This document shows, piece after piece, positions 42,517 to 53,357 of a stretch of 64,000 nt of DNA. Position 1 is the stretch's first letter. Every line of letters begins with the position of its first letter. Below the pieces are notes generated by a model. That model worked only from the letters and a program-made list of their open reading frames with translations. It was not told where the DNA came from and made no database searches. The position numbers were made by a program, and so were the translations under genes. Origin of the DNA: Lithodes maja (lineage: Eukaryota; Arthropoda; Malacostraca; Decapoda; Lithodidae); NCBI GenBank assembly GCA_037953745.1, contig JBAKBP010006580.1, forward strand, positions 44,930-108,929, given 5' to 3'.

Positions 42517-43036
42517 CGGGCGGGTGCCCGACCCCGAAAGGGGTTGAAATAGGGGAGCTATCCCCCCGCCAAAGGTGGCTTTCTAGGGCCTTTCCTAGCT
42601 GATGCTGAGAGGATTGGGTTCTAGTCATGTGGTGATGGGCTGGTCTATCAGAGTGAGAACTGAGCGATCTCTGCCATACCCATAGCTTACTCTGACTGTT
42701 CCTTTAACTTATATATTTTCTAGATCTCAAGTGACGGCGTCTTTTCCGTGGATCCCAATCTACCAAGATTGGAAGCCAAAGCGTCACATTTTTCCCTTGC
42801 CCCTCAACTTTCTCTTCATAATTGCTGAGGGGCACAGGGCCCTGGGTGGGGCTTTGGTTTCCCGGGCGTTTCTGCACCCTCCTCAGCTCCCCGCCATGGA
42901 GTGGCTTCGGTCACCCAGGCTTTGTTGTGGTCGGCGGGGAGGGTTCTGTGGGGGCGCTCGGTTATGGCCTTGGAATTGCTCGGGGCCTTGGGGCTGTTTG
43001 GCCAGGCAGCTTGGGGAACAACAACAACAACAACTA
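42517..43036 (+). mobile_element. (AAC)n-tailed SINE, copy C (longest)
   Basis: The common part starts at gtggtgatgggctgg (42630). A further 110 bases upstream (from about 42517, acgggcgggtgcccgacccc) may be the full 5' end missing from other copies. Tail (AAC)n at 43018-43033. PLE sequence follows at once. Confidence 0.8.
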
Positions 43037-44179
43037 TTGTATTAATATTAATTACTATATACTGTACTGTCCCAATTATTTGTCTTTATATTATATCTAT
43101 TCATTGTCGATAGTATCAATTGCTTGCTTTTGCGATTTCCTTAGTTTATTTGTACAATTAATGTAGGTTATTTGTAGGGTAGCTATTGATAGGGGTCACT
43201 TGAGGCATGCTATGCTTACAGGTACCTACCCGATAGCACTATCATTAGTAGGTACCTACCCGATAGCACTATCGTTAGTGAGTGCTATATATATTTTTTG
43301 TAATATTATAGAGATCTTATCAATATTTGTATTTTGTACTATTGTTAACCCTCCAGCCCCGGCTATGTATTCCATATATATTCCCCAAAACCCGGGGGTT
43401 TTGGCCGAAAAACGTCTACGCCTAGGCTACCGTATCTTTGTTATTTTGACTGCTTCTGCATTCCCGCACATCCCCAAGCGTAGATGTGTTTCGTACCTGT
43501 AGAATGGCGTTAAGTAGAGCTCTCTAAGTCAACTGGTTCAGTTGTGATGACGATTTCCGTGGAGATAACTTTATGGCAAAATCAGCCACTTTACACTACT
43601 TTTCGCTACTTAACAATAACATACAGGCACACACGAACAAGCGACGCACTCCTTCTTGTGGTCGGAGATGCGCGGCGTCGGTCCAGCCGGCTGTTGTTTA
43701 CATGCGTCGGACGGACGCCTCGCACACCAAGCTTACAGTTTTCAAGCTGCCCTCAGCACCCTTCCGGGTTGCGCGGGGGGTGTTTTTTATGGATGCCTCA
43801 GAGCCCTTCCGGGTCTGAGGGGTTAATGTCTTGTCAAGTTGCAAATTTGATTTTAATAGAATATTTTAACACTAAGTGTAGTTTATTTTATTCATGCAGA
43901 GTTTATTAAAATTTGCCAGAACGTCCCGTACTTCCCAAATTGACTAATTCCTTGAACGTGACGATAGTGCGTTGTTATTTGTGCAATTAGTTTGCTTAGG
44001 AACCAGATTAACTTGCTCATGTAGTAGTGTACACCCTATGTGGTGGATTGTGTTCTTTCATTTCATAAATTTTATATTAGTAAGCGTTGTTTCCACAGAG
44101 CGATTTGGTAAGTTGTTTTGACTTTATATTGTCTTTGTCCCAGTTTTGGTTTGCTTTGTTTGCAAGTTTTACATTTTAA
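43037..44179 (+). mobile_element. PLE 3' end, plus orientation, split by a MITE
   Basis: PLE 3' region to acattttaac, interrupted at TTAA 43345. A 39-bp local duplication of ggtacctacccgatagcact occurs at 43222-43285. Confidence 0.85.
43345..43826. mobile_element. 474-bp piggyBac-type MITE
   Basis: TTAA at 43345-43348 and 43823-43826. The PLE sequence rejoins exactly (attgTTAAtgtcttg, as at 26341). Confidence 0.93.
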
Positions 44180-44915
44180 CATAATAATGTTCTTATTTGT
44201 CTTTAACCCTTCCTACCCGGGTGTCATTGTGAAAGGACACCGCGGCAATTGGGCAGGAACCCGGGTGTCATTTTAACAGACAGTAAGCTTGAAAGCCTAT
44301 TCAGCTTGGTCTGAACGCCGTGCGTCCGACGCATGTAAACAAAGCCGATCGTTGCGTCACCGCACCTCCGAAAACAAGAAGGAGACGTCGGATCAATGTT
44401 ATTGTTGTGACGTAAGACGAAATTAGTGTCTGAAAAGCTCCGATATTGTCAACATCACGGAAAAATTTGCTCCATTGAAATCGTCATCACAACTGAACCA
44501 GTTGACTTAGAGAGCTTTACTCAACGCCAGTCTACAGATTGAAAACCTTACTACGTTTATAGATGCGTGGGAAATTTCTAGCAGTTCAAATAAAAAAGAT
44601 ACGGTAGCCTAGGCCTAGACATTTTTCGGCCAGATCGCCCAGATACGACCTCCGTCCTTTGGAGGACCAGCCCGGGTTGGAAGGGTTAATATGATGAATT
44701 TCACATACAATACTGTACAGTATTATAAAGTGTAGCAGTGGTAGGGTGATCTCTGTTTTCATGGTTGACTCGGACATCCGCTCGTGAGGTTGGTTATGCC
44801 ATAGGTTATGTCCCCTTTCAGGTCGGACACAAGCCGGAGTTCGGACATATCGGAAAATCGGACATTTCGGAAGTGGACATCCCCCCAATTAGTCCGACGT
44901 GAAGAGGGTTTACTG
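44180..44915. mobile_element. pogo-type remnant split by a MITE
   Basis: 44180-44202 and 44690-44735 match 41200-41250 (tcttatttgtc...tatgatgaatttcacat). The right end, about 44880-44913, is ...GTCCGACGTGAAGAGGGTTTACTG followed by TA. Left end not present. Confidence 0.65.
44203..44689. mobile_element. 479-bp TTAA MITE, related family
   Basis: TTAA at 44203-44206 and 44686-44689; ends TTAACCCTTCC and GGAAGGGTTAA. Distantly related to the 480-bp family (cgtccgacgcatgtaaacaa; cagttgacttagagagct). Confidence 0.9.
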
Positions 44916-45074
44916 TATATCTAACTTTTTACTACCATTATGTAGACTCTGCCAAAGTTATGTTTTACCACCCTTTCATCACATAATTTATCATAAGAAT
45001 TGTGTATACAGTATTTAACAAACTCTTGAATCTGACACTTGAACAATTCATCATTGACTTTTATTCCCTTGCAG

Positions 45075-45286
45075 CATGAGCAGTTCTGGTGCAGGATCTT
45101 TTAGTGGGAAAGTATCGGTACTGGAACCCGGGACTATCCTAGACATGAAAGGTACCCCCTTGATCCTTTCCTCCACTTCTACCACCACTACCCCCACCGT
45201 CACTGCCACCATCCACCCCTCTTCCTCAGCCTCCACGGAAATCATCGTGCCGCACTCCAACATTGACACTATCTGTGGTATGGCAG
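45075..45286 (+). CDS. Host gene exon 3
   Basis: Acceptor TTCCCTTGCAG ends at 45074. Its first base completes the AG left by exon 2 to AGC (Ser), and the frame continues MSSSGAGSFSGKVSVLEPG. Ser/Thr/Pro-rich, with a run STSTTTTPTVTATIHPSSSAS and then IVPHSNIDTIC. Two donors are possible, CTGTG/GTATGG (45277) and GGCAG/GTGGGC (45286); both leave one base G, so both fit exon 4. A fresh start at ATG 45076 is also possible if there is an alternative first exon. Confidence 0.75.
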
Positions 45287-45428
45287 GTGGGCAGTTTTAT
45301 TAGACAGGTTATTCTGTTAATAACCAACCCATAACCAGTTAAAGGCTTAACTAATTCAAAATAGATTTAACTTGTTCTAACTGTAATATAGTTTTACATT
45401 ATCCTAACCCATTGAAATCCCATTTGTT

Positions 45429-45453
45429 GGCGTGTGCATAAACCTTTAACCGT
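45429..45453 (+). mobile_element. Left stub of a tRNA-SINE (family 1) split by the LINE
   Basis: ggcgtgtgcataaacctttaaccgt matches the sequence just before the tRNA-like heads of family 1. It resumes at 54336-54490. AACCTTTAACCGT at 45441-45453 and 54336-54348 is the LINE target duplication. Confidence 0.85.
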
Positions 45454-45474
45454 AGTCCTGGAGTGGCGGCGTCT

Positions 45475-45935
45475 ATGCCGTGGGACCACCTCCCGGAACT
45501 GCCGACCATGGATGGCTGCCGACCCTCCCGTCCGGGGACAAGATCACCGACAGTGGAGGACAGCAGGCTGCCGACCGTGGGGAGCAGTTTCCGGGAGCCA
45601 AACTGCCACAACTATCCCCTGCCCCCTCCCTGGGGGCACGCGTCCTTGGAGCGGCTGCAGTCGCGCCGGGCAATTCTCACACCTCTCACACCACAAACAC
45701 ACACACAATACACAGTTTTTCATACACCGAGAAATGACTCTCCGGCTGTCATTTCTCGAAGACTCCTTCTAGCCGGAGACATTGAGAGCAACCCAGGACC
45801 CACCTACAAATACACATGTCCAACTTGCTCAAAACCTATTACTTCGAGCCGCCAAACTAAGGGTTCAGTTCTCTGCAACTCATGCGGGAACTGGACCCAT
45901 TTCACCTGCACAACACTTGCCTCCATGAAACACTA
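45475..45935 (+). CDS. N-terminal segment of LINE protein: 2A motif and PHD finger
   Basis: ATG 45475 opens a frame of 154 codons (in-frame GTG 45463 also possible). After about 95 residues of Pro/Ser/Arg-rich sequence comes LLLAGDIESNPGP (45763-45801), an exact match to the 2A consensus D-[VI]-E-x-N-P-G-P with its usual Leu-rich lead. 2A peptides make ribosomes skip a peptide bond before the last Pro, so the N-terminal part would be released. Directly after it a PHD-type zinc finger begins (CPTC...CNSC...WTHFTC). The frame stops at 45935 inside the finger; copy 2 shows the intact finger (ending WTCSSC), so this copy is broken here. Confidence 0.85.
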
Positions 45936-46169
45936 ACTACACAAACACCTGGACATGTTCCTCATGCCCCTCCCTCTCCCAGTTAAATCCCTCCCCTAAA
46001 GCCCGTCCACCTCTCCTCCCCAACCCACATAACCTTACCATACCATCCTCTCCCACTCCTAAAACCCATCCACCTCTCCAACCCATCCACACCCCAACCT
46101 AATCCATTCCTACCCTCATCTCCTGCACCCCAATCCCCACCCCCACCCCACCCCATCCTCGTGCAGCAG

Positions 46170-48005
46170 CACCCAACATACAACGCACACACAACATTAA
46201 CATCCTTCAACTAAACATAGATGGCATCAACACAAAGAAACATGAACTCACACACTTCATCAAACAACACAACATACACATTACCATCTTACAAGAAACA
46301 AAACTCCGTACAACACAAAAAACACCTACATTTCACAATTTCACCACCATACGACAAGACCGGGCCGTCGGCATTGGCGGTGGACTCATCACCCTGGTAC
46401 ACAAAGATATAACATATATAGACACCAGTGCACATACCAAATCCCCCCCCCCAAACGATAACACAACAGAAATTCAATCAATTAAAATACGCACTGGCAA
46501 CAGCTCCAACATTACCATCATAAACACATACATCCCTCCCCAAACATCCCCTACAGTACCAAACGATTACAGACCACAAATTCAACACATCACAAACACC
46601 CCACACATCATCCTGGGTGGTGATTTCAATGCAAAGACGTCGGCCTGGTTTGTCGACAACCCCGACACAGACAGAGGGCTGGTCTTACAACACCAAACAG
46701 ACAACCTATATATCCTCAATAACATTCATCAGCATACCCATACTCCCCACCAAGCCTTCTACACCCCATCATCTCCTGATATCACCTTTTGCTCCCCTGA
46801 ACTCGCCACCACAACATCCTGGAGGGTGGTCAGAACCTTGGGCTCAGACCACCTCCCGAGCATTATCACCACCAAAACAAGACTCACCCCAGCTAGCCAC
46901 AGACACACTTACACTAACTATAAAAGAGCTAACTGGGAAGCTTTCACAAATGAGACAGAACAACACTTTGAGACCTTAAACAGTACACCCATCACTAACA
47001 TCAACAATGCTGTACACACATTCAACACGACTATCCAAAACGCCGACAAGAAACACATTCCAAGAGGTAACATAAAAAACACAACCCCAACTTCTCACCA
47101 GAAATTCAAAACCTCATCATACAACACGACACACTGAAACACTCCCCAGCACCCCACACACAAGACATCACACAACAAATTCAAGCACTCAACATCCAGA
47201 TTAACCCGTGGAGCCCCGGCTAGTTTTGTATTGTTTGTTCACCAGAACCCAGCCGGTTTTCAAAAAATTGTTTTATTCCAGAAACAATAGCGAATGGGTT
47301 AGGAATGAAGGAAAAACCACAAAAAAACGCTCAAAAAGCTTAAAGAATGGTCCTACAGAGCCCCCGAAAACGTATTTTACAAGAGTAAAAAATTGAAGGC
47401 AATTACCCCAAAAAAACAGGTTATTGCGCGCTCACGCGCACGCACGTGGACTTTGAGAGTTTTCAACCATCGGCACGGTTGCGTGGGATACGTACACAGT
47501 TCCCATACAAATCTGAGCCCTCTCGAGTGGCTACACCTGAGGTTACGGTCGGAGCAATTAGGGTGACTCGTCAGACGCGTCGCTGGGGCTGTGCGTTACA
47601 TACATCGCCGACGCGCCAGGCGCGTCGCTGGGGCTGGACGGGTTAACAACAAAATACAAGAACAACAAACACTAAATTGGAATAACTTCCTACAAACACT
47701 CGATCACAAAACAAACTCCCAAAAAACTACAAAACACTAAACAGCATCACACTTTCCAACAGCAACACAACACAATCACAACAACAGACTCTACTCCTTC
47801 ACGTAAACAACAAGCAAACACTCTCATCAATCACTTCTCTCATGTCAGTCACCTAAAACCCCACAAAGACGACCGACGTGTCATCCGACGAAAAAGACAA
47901 TTCCTCACAGACCCTGACTATACACCCTTCACCAACAACCAGACAAAGCATATCATCAACAATCTCAAGCTCTCACCCGCCTGTGGCCTAGACAACATAA
48001 GCAAC
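46170..48005 (+). pseudogene. Endonuclease and linker of LINE copy 1
   Basis: APE-type endonuclease remnant (ILQLNIDGINTKKHE; LGGDFNAKT; GSDHL) matching copy 2 at about 90 percent by eye, with frameshifts and stops, and split by the MITE at 47201-47646. Confidence 0.85.
47201..47646. mobile_element. 438-bp TTAA MITE, second family
   Basis: TTAA at 47201-47204 and 47643-47646. Same family as 30868 and 38648. The LINE resumes exactly (compare 51200). Confidence 0.93.
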
Positions 48006-48433
48006 AGTGGTGATGGGCTGGTCTATCAGAGTGAGAGCTGAGCAATCTCTGCCATACCCATAGCTTACTCTGACTGTTCCTTTTACTTACATATTTTCTA
48101 GATCTCAAGTGACGGCGTCTCTTCCGTGGATTGACCTCCCAATCTACCAAGATTGGAAGCCAAAGCGTCACATTTTTCCCTTGCCCCGCAACTTTCTCTT
48201 CATAATTGCTGAGGGGCACAGGGCCCTGGGTGGGGCTTTGGTTTCCCGGGCGTTTCTGCACCCTCCTCAGCTCCCCGCCATGGAGTGGCTTCGGTCACCC
48301 AGGCTTTGTTGTGGTCGGCGGGGAGGGTTCTGTGGGGGCGCTCGGTTATGGCCTTGGAATTGCTCGGGGCCTTGGGGCTGTTCGGCCAGGCAGCTTGGGG
48401 AACAACAATAACAACAACAACAACATAAGCAAC
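47992..48433 (+). mobile_element. (AAC)n-tailed SINE, copy D
   Basis: Element 48006-48419 flanked by ACAACATAAGCAAC (47992-48005, 48420-48433). The empty site is in LINE copy 2 near 51567. Confidence 0.93.
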
Positions 48434-49698
48434 ATTCACCTCAGACACCTGGGACCACAAGGCATACAAGCACTCACTAACATATCAAACTACAGCTACT
48501 CACACAACACAATACCAGACATCTGGAAGCATGGTATCATCATCACATTCCCCAAACCTAACAAAGACCCCACGCTACCCTCCTCACACTGCCCTATCAC
48601 ACTCCTTTGCACCCCCCCCCCCTCCAAAGTCATAGAGCGCCTTGTACTACAACTGATGAAACCTGACTTACCCCTTTCTCCAACACAACACGGCTTCAGG
48701 CCATTGCACTCCACAAACACTCTTCTTACAGACCTTACACAAAGAGTTTTTGACGGCATCAACTCAGCTAGACCACCACACAGATCAGTACTTGCCACAC
48801 TCGACATTAGTAAAGCCTTCAATGCCATCCCCCGCCACAACCTAACAAACAAAATCTACAACACATACATGCACAACAACACAAAAAGAAGGCTGGCCAA
48901 CTTCTTAGCAGGCAGATGTGCACACGTATCTTTTGCCGGTCAGTCGTCTAGCATTAGAAATTTCCCAAACGGAGTCCCGCAAGGATCCGTCCTGTCGCCC
49001 GCACTCTTCAATCTGTACATGCATGATATAAATACACCAAATTCACCCCAAATAACCATAGCCTCCTACGCAGACGACATAACACTCACAAGCACTCACC
49101 AAAACCCAGACACAGCAACAAGACTCCTTCAAGACTATCTCGACACATTACATGAATGGTGCACTACAAACAGACTCCATTTAGCCCCAGCTAAATCCAC
49201 TGCAACCCTCCTCACAAGCTGGACAGGAGAGCACGATTACGTCCTGGGACTCAACATAAACAACACACCCATAACACACACACAGACACACAAAATCCTA
49301 GGAGTAACATACGACACGCAAATGACATTCAAACAGCACACCACAAACACGAAAAAGAAACTGACACCCAGACTTAACGCCCTCAGATCACTTGCCCACA
49401 CAAAATTTGGACACAACAAAGAAACCACCACCACAGTCTACAAACAATACATAAGATCAGTTATGGAATACGCAAGCCCGGCCTGGGCTTCTAACCTAGC
49501 TGAAACACATCATAAGACCTTACAGACTATTCAAAATAAAGCCCTGAAAATCATCACAGGATGCACAGCTACAACACCCACAGATCACCTACATCAAGAA
49601 ACCAAAGTCCTCAAAGTCAAAGATCATCTAGACATGAGAGGCACACAATTCCTGGCAGCAGCCTCCACGAATCAACACCACCCACTACACTACATGGC
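48420..49698 (+). pseudogene. Reverse transcriptase part of LINE copy 1
   Basis: Open from the SINE through the RT to the copy 2 insertion. Motifs: LDISKAFNAIP, GVPQGSVLSPALFNLY, SYADDIT. Upstream the frame runs by chance through the SINE (from 48206), making an artificial 501-codon frame. Confidence 0.85.
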
Positions 49699-52600
49699 AT
49701 TGAGACATTGAGAGCAACCCAGGACCCACGTACACATACATATGTCCAACTTGCTCAAAACCCATCACCTCGAGTCGCCACACTAAGGGTTCAGTTCTCT
49801 GCAATTCATGCAGGAACTGGACCCACTTCACCTGTACAACACTTGCCTCCAAGAAACACTACATGAACACCTGGACCTGTTCCTCATGCCCCTCCCTCTC
49901 CCAGTCAAATCCCTCACCTAAAACCCGTCCACCTCTCCTCCCCAACCCACCTAGCCTTCCCATATCATCCACTCCCCCCCCTAAAACCCGTCCACCTCTC
50001 CTCCCTAACCCACCTAACCTTCCCATACCATCCACATCCTCAACTCAACACACCACACCCCATCCTAATCCATTCCAACCCCCATCTCCTGCTCCCCAAT
50101 CCCCACCCCCACCTCACCCATCCCAACCTCCAGCCCCTCCCTCACCCCCACCCCATCCTCGTGCAGCAGCACCCAACATACATCGTGCACATAACATTAA
50201 CATTCTCCAATTGAACATAGATGGCATTAACACAAAGAAACACGAACTCTCACACTTCATCAAACAACACAACATACACATTGCCATCTTACAAGAAACA
50301 AAACTCCGCACATCACAAAAAACACCCACATTTCATAATTTCACCACCATCAGACAAGACCGGGCTGTCGGCGGGGGCGGTGGACTCATCACCCTGGTAC
50401 ACAATGAAATATCATACATAGTAACCAGTGTACAAACCAAATCCCTCCTCCCCCCAAATGATAACACAACAGAAATACAATCAATTAAAATACGCACTGG
50501 CAACAAATCCAACATAACCATCATAAACACATACATCCCTCCCCAAACATCCCCTACAGTACCAAATATATACAGACCACACTTACAACACATCACAAAC
50601 ACCCCACACATCATCCTGGGTGGTGACTTCAACGCCAAGACGTCGGCCTGGTTTGTCGACAACCCCGACACAGACAGAGGGCTGGTACTACAAAACCAAA
50701 CAGATAACCTCATCATCCTTAACGACATCCATCAACATACCCATATTCCTCACCAAGCCCTCTATAACCCATCATCTCCAGACATCACCTTTTGCTCCCC
50801 AGAACTCGCCCCCACAACATCCTGGAGGGTGGTCAGAACCTTAGGCTCTGACCACCTCCCGATCATTATCACCACCAAAACCAGACTCACCCCAGCTAGC
50901 CACAAACACACATACACCAATTATAAAAGAGCTAACTGGGAAGCATTTACAAATGAGACAGAACAACACTTCACAACTCTAAACAGTACACCCATCACTA
51001 ACATCAACAATGCTGTACACATACTCAATAAAACTATCCAAAACGCTGACAAGAAACACATTCCAAGAGGTAACAGAAAAAGACACAACCCCAACTTCAC
51101 ACCAGAAATTCAAAACCTCATCAGACAACGCGACACACTGAAACACTCCCCAGCACCCCACACACAAGACATCATACAACAAATTCAAGCACTCAACACC
51201 CAAACTAACAACAAAATACAAGAACAACAAAAACTAAATTGGAATAACTTCCTACAAACACTTGATCACAAAACAAACCCCAAAAAACTCTACAAAACAC
51301 TAAACAGCATCACACTTTCCAACAGCAACACAACACAATCACATGCTGCAATCACAACAACAGACTCTACTCCTTCATGTAAACAACAAGCAAACACTCT
51401 CATCAATCACTTCTCACATGTCAGCCACCTAAAACCTCACAAAGACGACCGACGTGTCATCCGACGTAAGAGACAATTCCCCACAGACCCTGACTATACA
51501 CCCTTCACCAATCACCAGACAAAGCATATCATCAACAATCTCAAGCACTCACCCGCCTGTGGCCTAGACAACATAAGCAACATACACCTCAGACACCTGG
51601 GACCACAAGGCATACAAACACTCACTAACATATCAAACTACAGCTATTCACACAACACAATACCAGACATTTGGAAGCATGGTATCATCATCACATTCCC
51701 CAAACCCAACAAAGACCCCACGCTACCCTCCTCGCACCGCCCCATCACACTCCTTTGCTCCCCCTCCAAAGTCATGGAACGCCTAGTATTACAACTAATT
51801 ACACCCGACCTACCCCTAGCTCCAACACAACATGGCTTTAGACCACTGCACTCCACAAACACTCTTCTCACAGACCTTACACAAAGAGCTTTTGACGGCA
51901 TCAACTCAGCTAGACCACCACACAGATCACTATTAGCCACACTCGACATTAGTAAAGCCTTCGATGCCATCCCCCGCCACAACCTAACAAACAAAATCTA
52001 CAACACAAACATGCACAACAACACAAAAAGGTGGCTGGCCAACTTCCTAGCAGGCAGATGTGCACACGTATCTTTTGCCGGTCAGTCATCAAAAATCAGA
52101 AACTTTCCAAACGGAGTCCCACAAGGATCCGTCCTATCGCCCGCACTCTTCAATCTGTACATGCACGATATAACTACACCCAATACTCCCCAAATAAACT
52201 TAGCCTCCTATGCAGATGACATAACACTCACATGCACACACCATGACCCAAGAAGAGCAACAGATCTCCTTCAACCCTATCTCAACACACTACATGGCTG
52301 GTGCACTACAAACAGACTTAATCTAGCCCCAGCCAAATCCACCGCAACCCTGCTCACAAGCTGGACAGGTGAACACGAATACATCCCTCAACTCACCATA
52401 AACAACACACCCCTAACACATACACACACACCCAAAATCCTAGGAGTAACATATGATACTCATATGACATTCAAACAGCACACCACAAACATTAAAAAGA
52501 AACTGACACCCAGACTTAACGCCCTCAGGTCACTTGCTCACACAAAATTTGGACACAACAAAGAAACTACCACCACAGTATATAAACAATACATAAGATC

Positions 52601-53357
52601 AGTAATGGAATACGCAAGCCCAGCCTGGGCTTCTAACCTAGCTGAAACACATCATAAGACCTTACAGACGATTCAAAACAAAGCCCTGAAGATCATTACA
52701 GGCTGCACAGCTACTGCACCCACAGATCATCTACATCAAGAAACCAAAATCCTCAAAGTCAAAGACCATCTGGACATGAGAGGCACTCAATTCCTGGCAG
52801 CAGCCTCCACGAACCAAGACCACCCACTAAACTACATGGCAACACACCCACAGACACCAAGAAATATCAAAACAACACCCAGCACACGGTATCACACACA
52901 ATTATTGTCCTCTCTCCCTCCCTGCCCACCCCGAACCAACTTCCAGAAGCACATCCATACTCATATCTCTCGCCAATCCATCCACTCACTCACAGACAAC
53001 ACGCAGCTGCATGCACGACCTCCCGAAATCCATCCTTCCGAATCCTCCCTCCCTCGCGAGGACAGAGTCCACCTGGCCAGGCTGAGATGCGGACACCATC
53101 CAGCTCTCCTGAGCTATCAGAAGAGACTGGATGACTCCGTTGTCGACGCCTGCCCGGGATGTAACACAGCACCCCATACCATTAAACACATCATAGAAGA
53201 CTGCATTTCACACAACCACTTACGCCAACAACACAACCTACACTCAATGAGAGCTCTGTGGGAAAGCCCGATCGTGGCCGTGGCCTTCCTCAGGGACTCG
53301 GGGCTGTTCGGCCAGGCAGCTTAGGGAACAACAACAACAACAACAACACTACATGGC
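49687..53357 (+). mobile_element. PHD/2A LINE, copy 2 (slightly 5'-truncated)
   Basis: Inserted in copy 1 with the duplication ACACTACATGGC (49687-49698; 53346-53357). It begins within the 2A motif (DIESNPGP from 49704), so only about 250 bases are missing, and ends in (AAC)n at 53326-53345. Confidence 0.92.
49863..53324 (+). CDS. LINE polyprotein: (PHD finger) - APE endonuclease - reverse transcriptase - zinc motif
   Basis: 1153 codons from ATG 49863; the same frame is open back to 49704, where the 2A remnant and the PHD finger lie, just after an in-frame TGA. Pro-rich linker to residue 100. Endonuclease about 108-330: LQLNIDGIN, QETKL, GGDFNAKT (about 252), GSDHLPI (about 328). RT about 560-860: LDISKAFDAIP (about 693), GVPQGSVLSPALFNLYMHDI (about 751), SYADDIT (about 780). 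C-terminal CPGC...H...HIIEDC zinc motif near 1097-1114. No RNase H seen. RT motifs and the thumb (RSVMEYASPAWASNL) place it in the Jockey/CR1 superfamily; I cannot fix the clade. Frame intact, so possibly active except for its lost 5' end. Confidence 0.92.
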   Translation: MNTWTCSSCPSLSQSNPSPKTRPPLLPNPPSLPISSTPPPKTRPPLLPNPPNLPIPSTSSTQHTTPHPNPFQPPSPAPQSPPPPHPSQPPAPPSPPPHPRAAAPNIHRAHNINILQLNIDGINTKKHELSHFIKQHNIHIAILQETKLRTSQKTPTFHNFTTIRQDRAVGGGGGLITLVHNEISYIVTSVQTKSLLPPNDNTTEIQSIKIRTGNKSNITIINTYIPPQTSPTVPNIYRPHLQHITNTPHIILGGDFNAKTSAWFVDNPDTDRGLVLQNQTDNLIILNDIHQHTHIPHQALYNPSSPDITFCSPELAPTTSWRVVRTLGSDHLPIIITTKTRLTPASHKHTYTNYKRANWEAFTNETEQHFTTLNSTPITNINNAVHILNKTIQNADKKHIPRGNRKRHNPNFTPEIQNLIRQRDTLKHSPAPHTQDIIQQIQALNTQTNNKIQEQQKLNWNNFLQTLDHKTNPKKLYKTLNSITLSNSNTTQSHAAITTTDSTPSCKQQANTLINHFSHVSHLKPHKDDRRVIRRKRQFPTDPDYTPFTNHQTKHIINNLKHSPACGLDNISNIHLRHLGPQGIQTLTNISNYSYSHNTIPDIWKHGIIITFPKPNKDPTLPSSHRPITLLCSPSKVMERLVLQLITPDLPLAPTQHGFRPLHSTNTLLTDLTQRAFDGINSARPPHRSLLATLDISKAFDAIPRHNLTNKIYNTNMHNNTKRWLANFLAGRCAHVSFAGQSSKIRNFPNGVPQGSVLSPALFNLYMHDITTPNTPQINLASYADDITLTCTHHDPRRATDLLQPYLNTLHGWCTTNRLNLAPAKSTATLLTSWTGEHEYIPQLTINNTPLTHTHTPKILGVTYDTHMTFKQHTTNIKKKLTPRLNALRSLAHTKFGHNKETTTTVYKQYIRSVMEYASPAWASNLAETHHKTLQTIQNKALKIITGCTATAPTDHLHQETKILKVKDHLDMRGTQFLAAASTNQDHPLNYMATHPQTPRNIKTTPSTRYHTQLLSSLPPCPPRTNFQKHIHTHISRQSIHSLTDNTQLHARPPEIHPSESSLPREDRVHLARLRCGHHPALLSYQKRLDDSVVDACPGCNTAPHTIKHIIEDCISHNHLRQQHNLHSMRALWESPIVAVAFLRDSGLFGQAA

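Noticed and set aside
48206..48420. Apparent protein start of a 501-codon frame
   Set aside because: This part is the SINE; only the portion after 48420 is LINE coding sequence. Similar SINE frames at 9335, 26693 and 42731 are also incidental.
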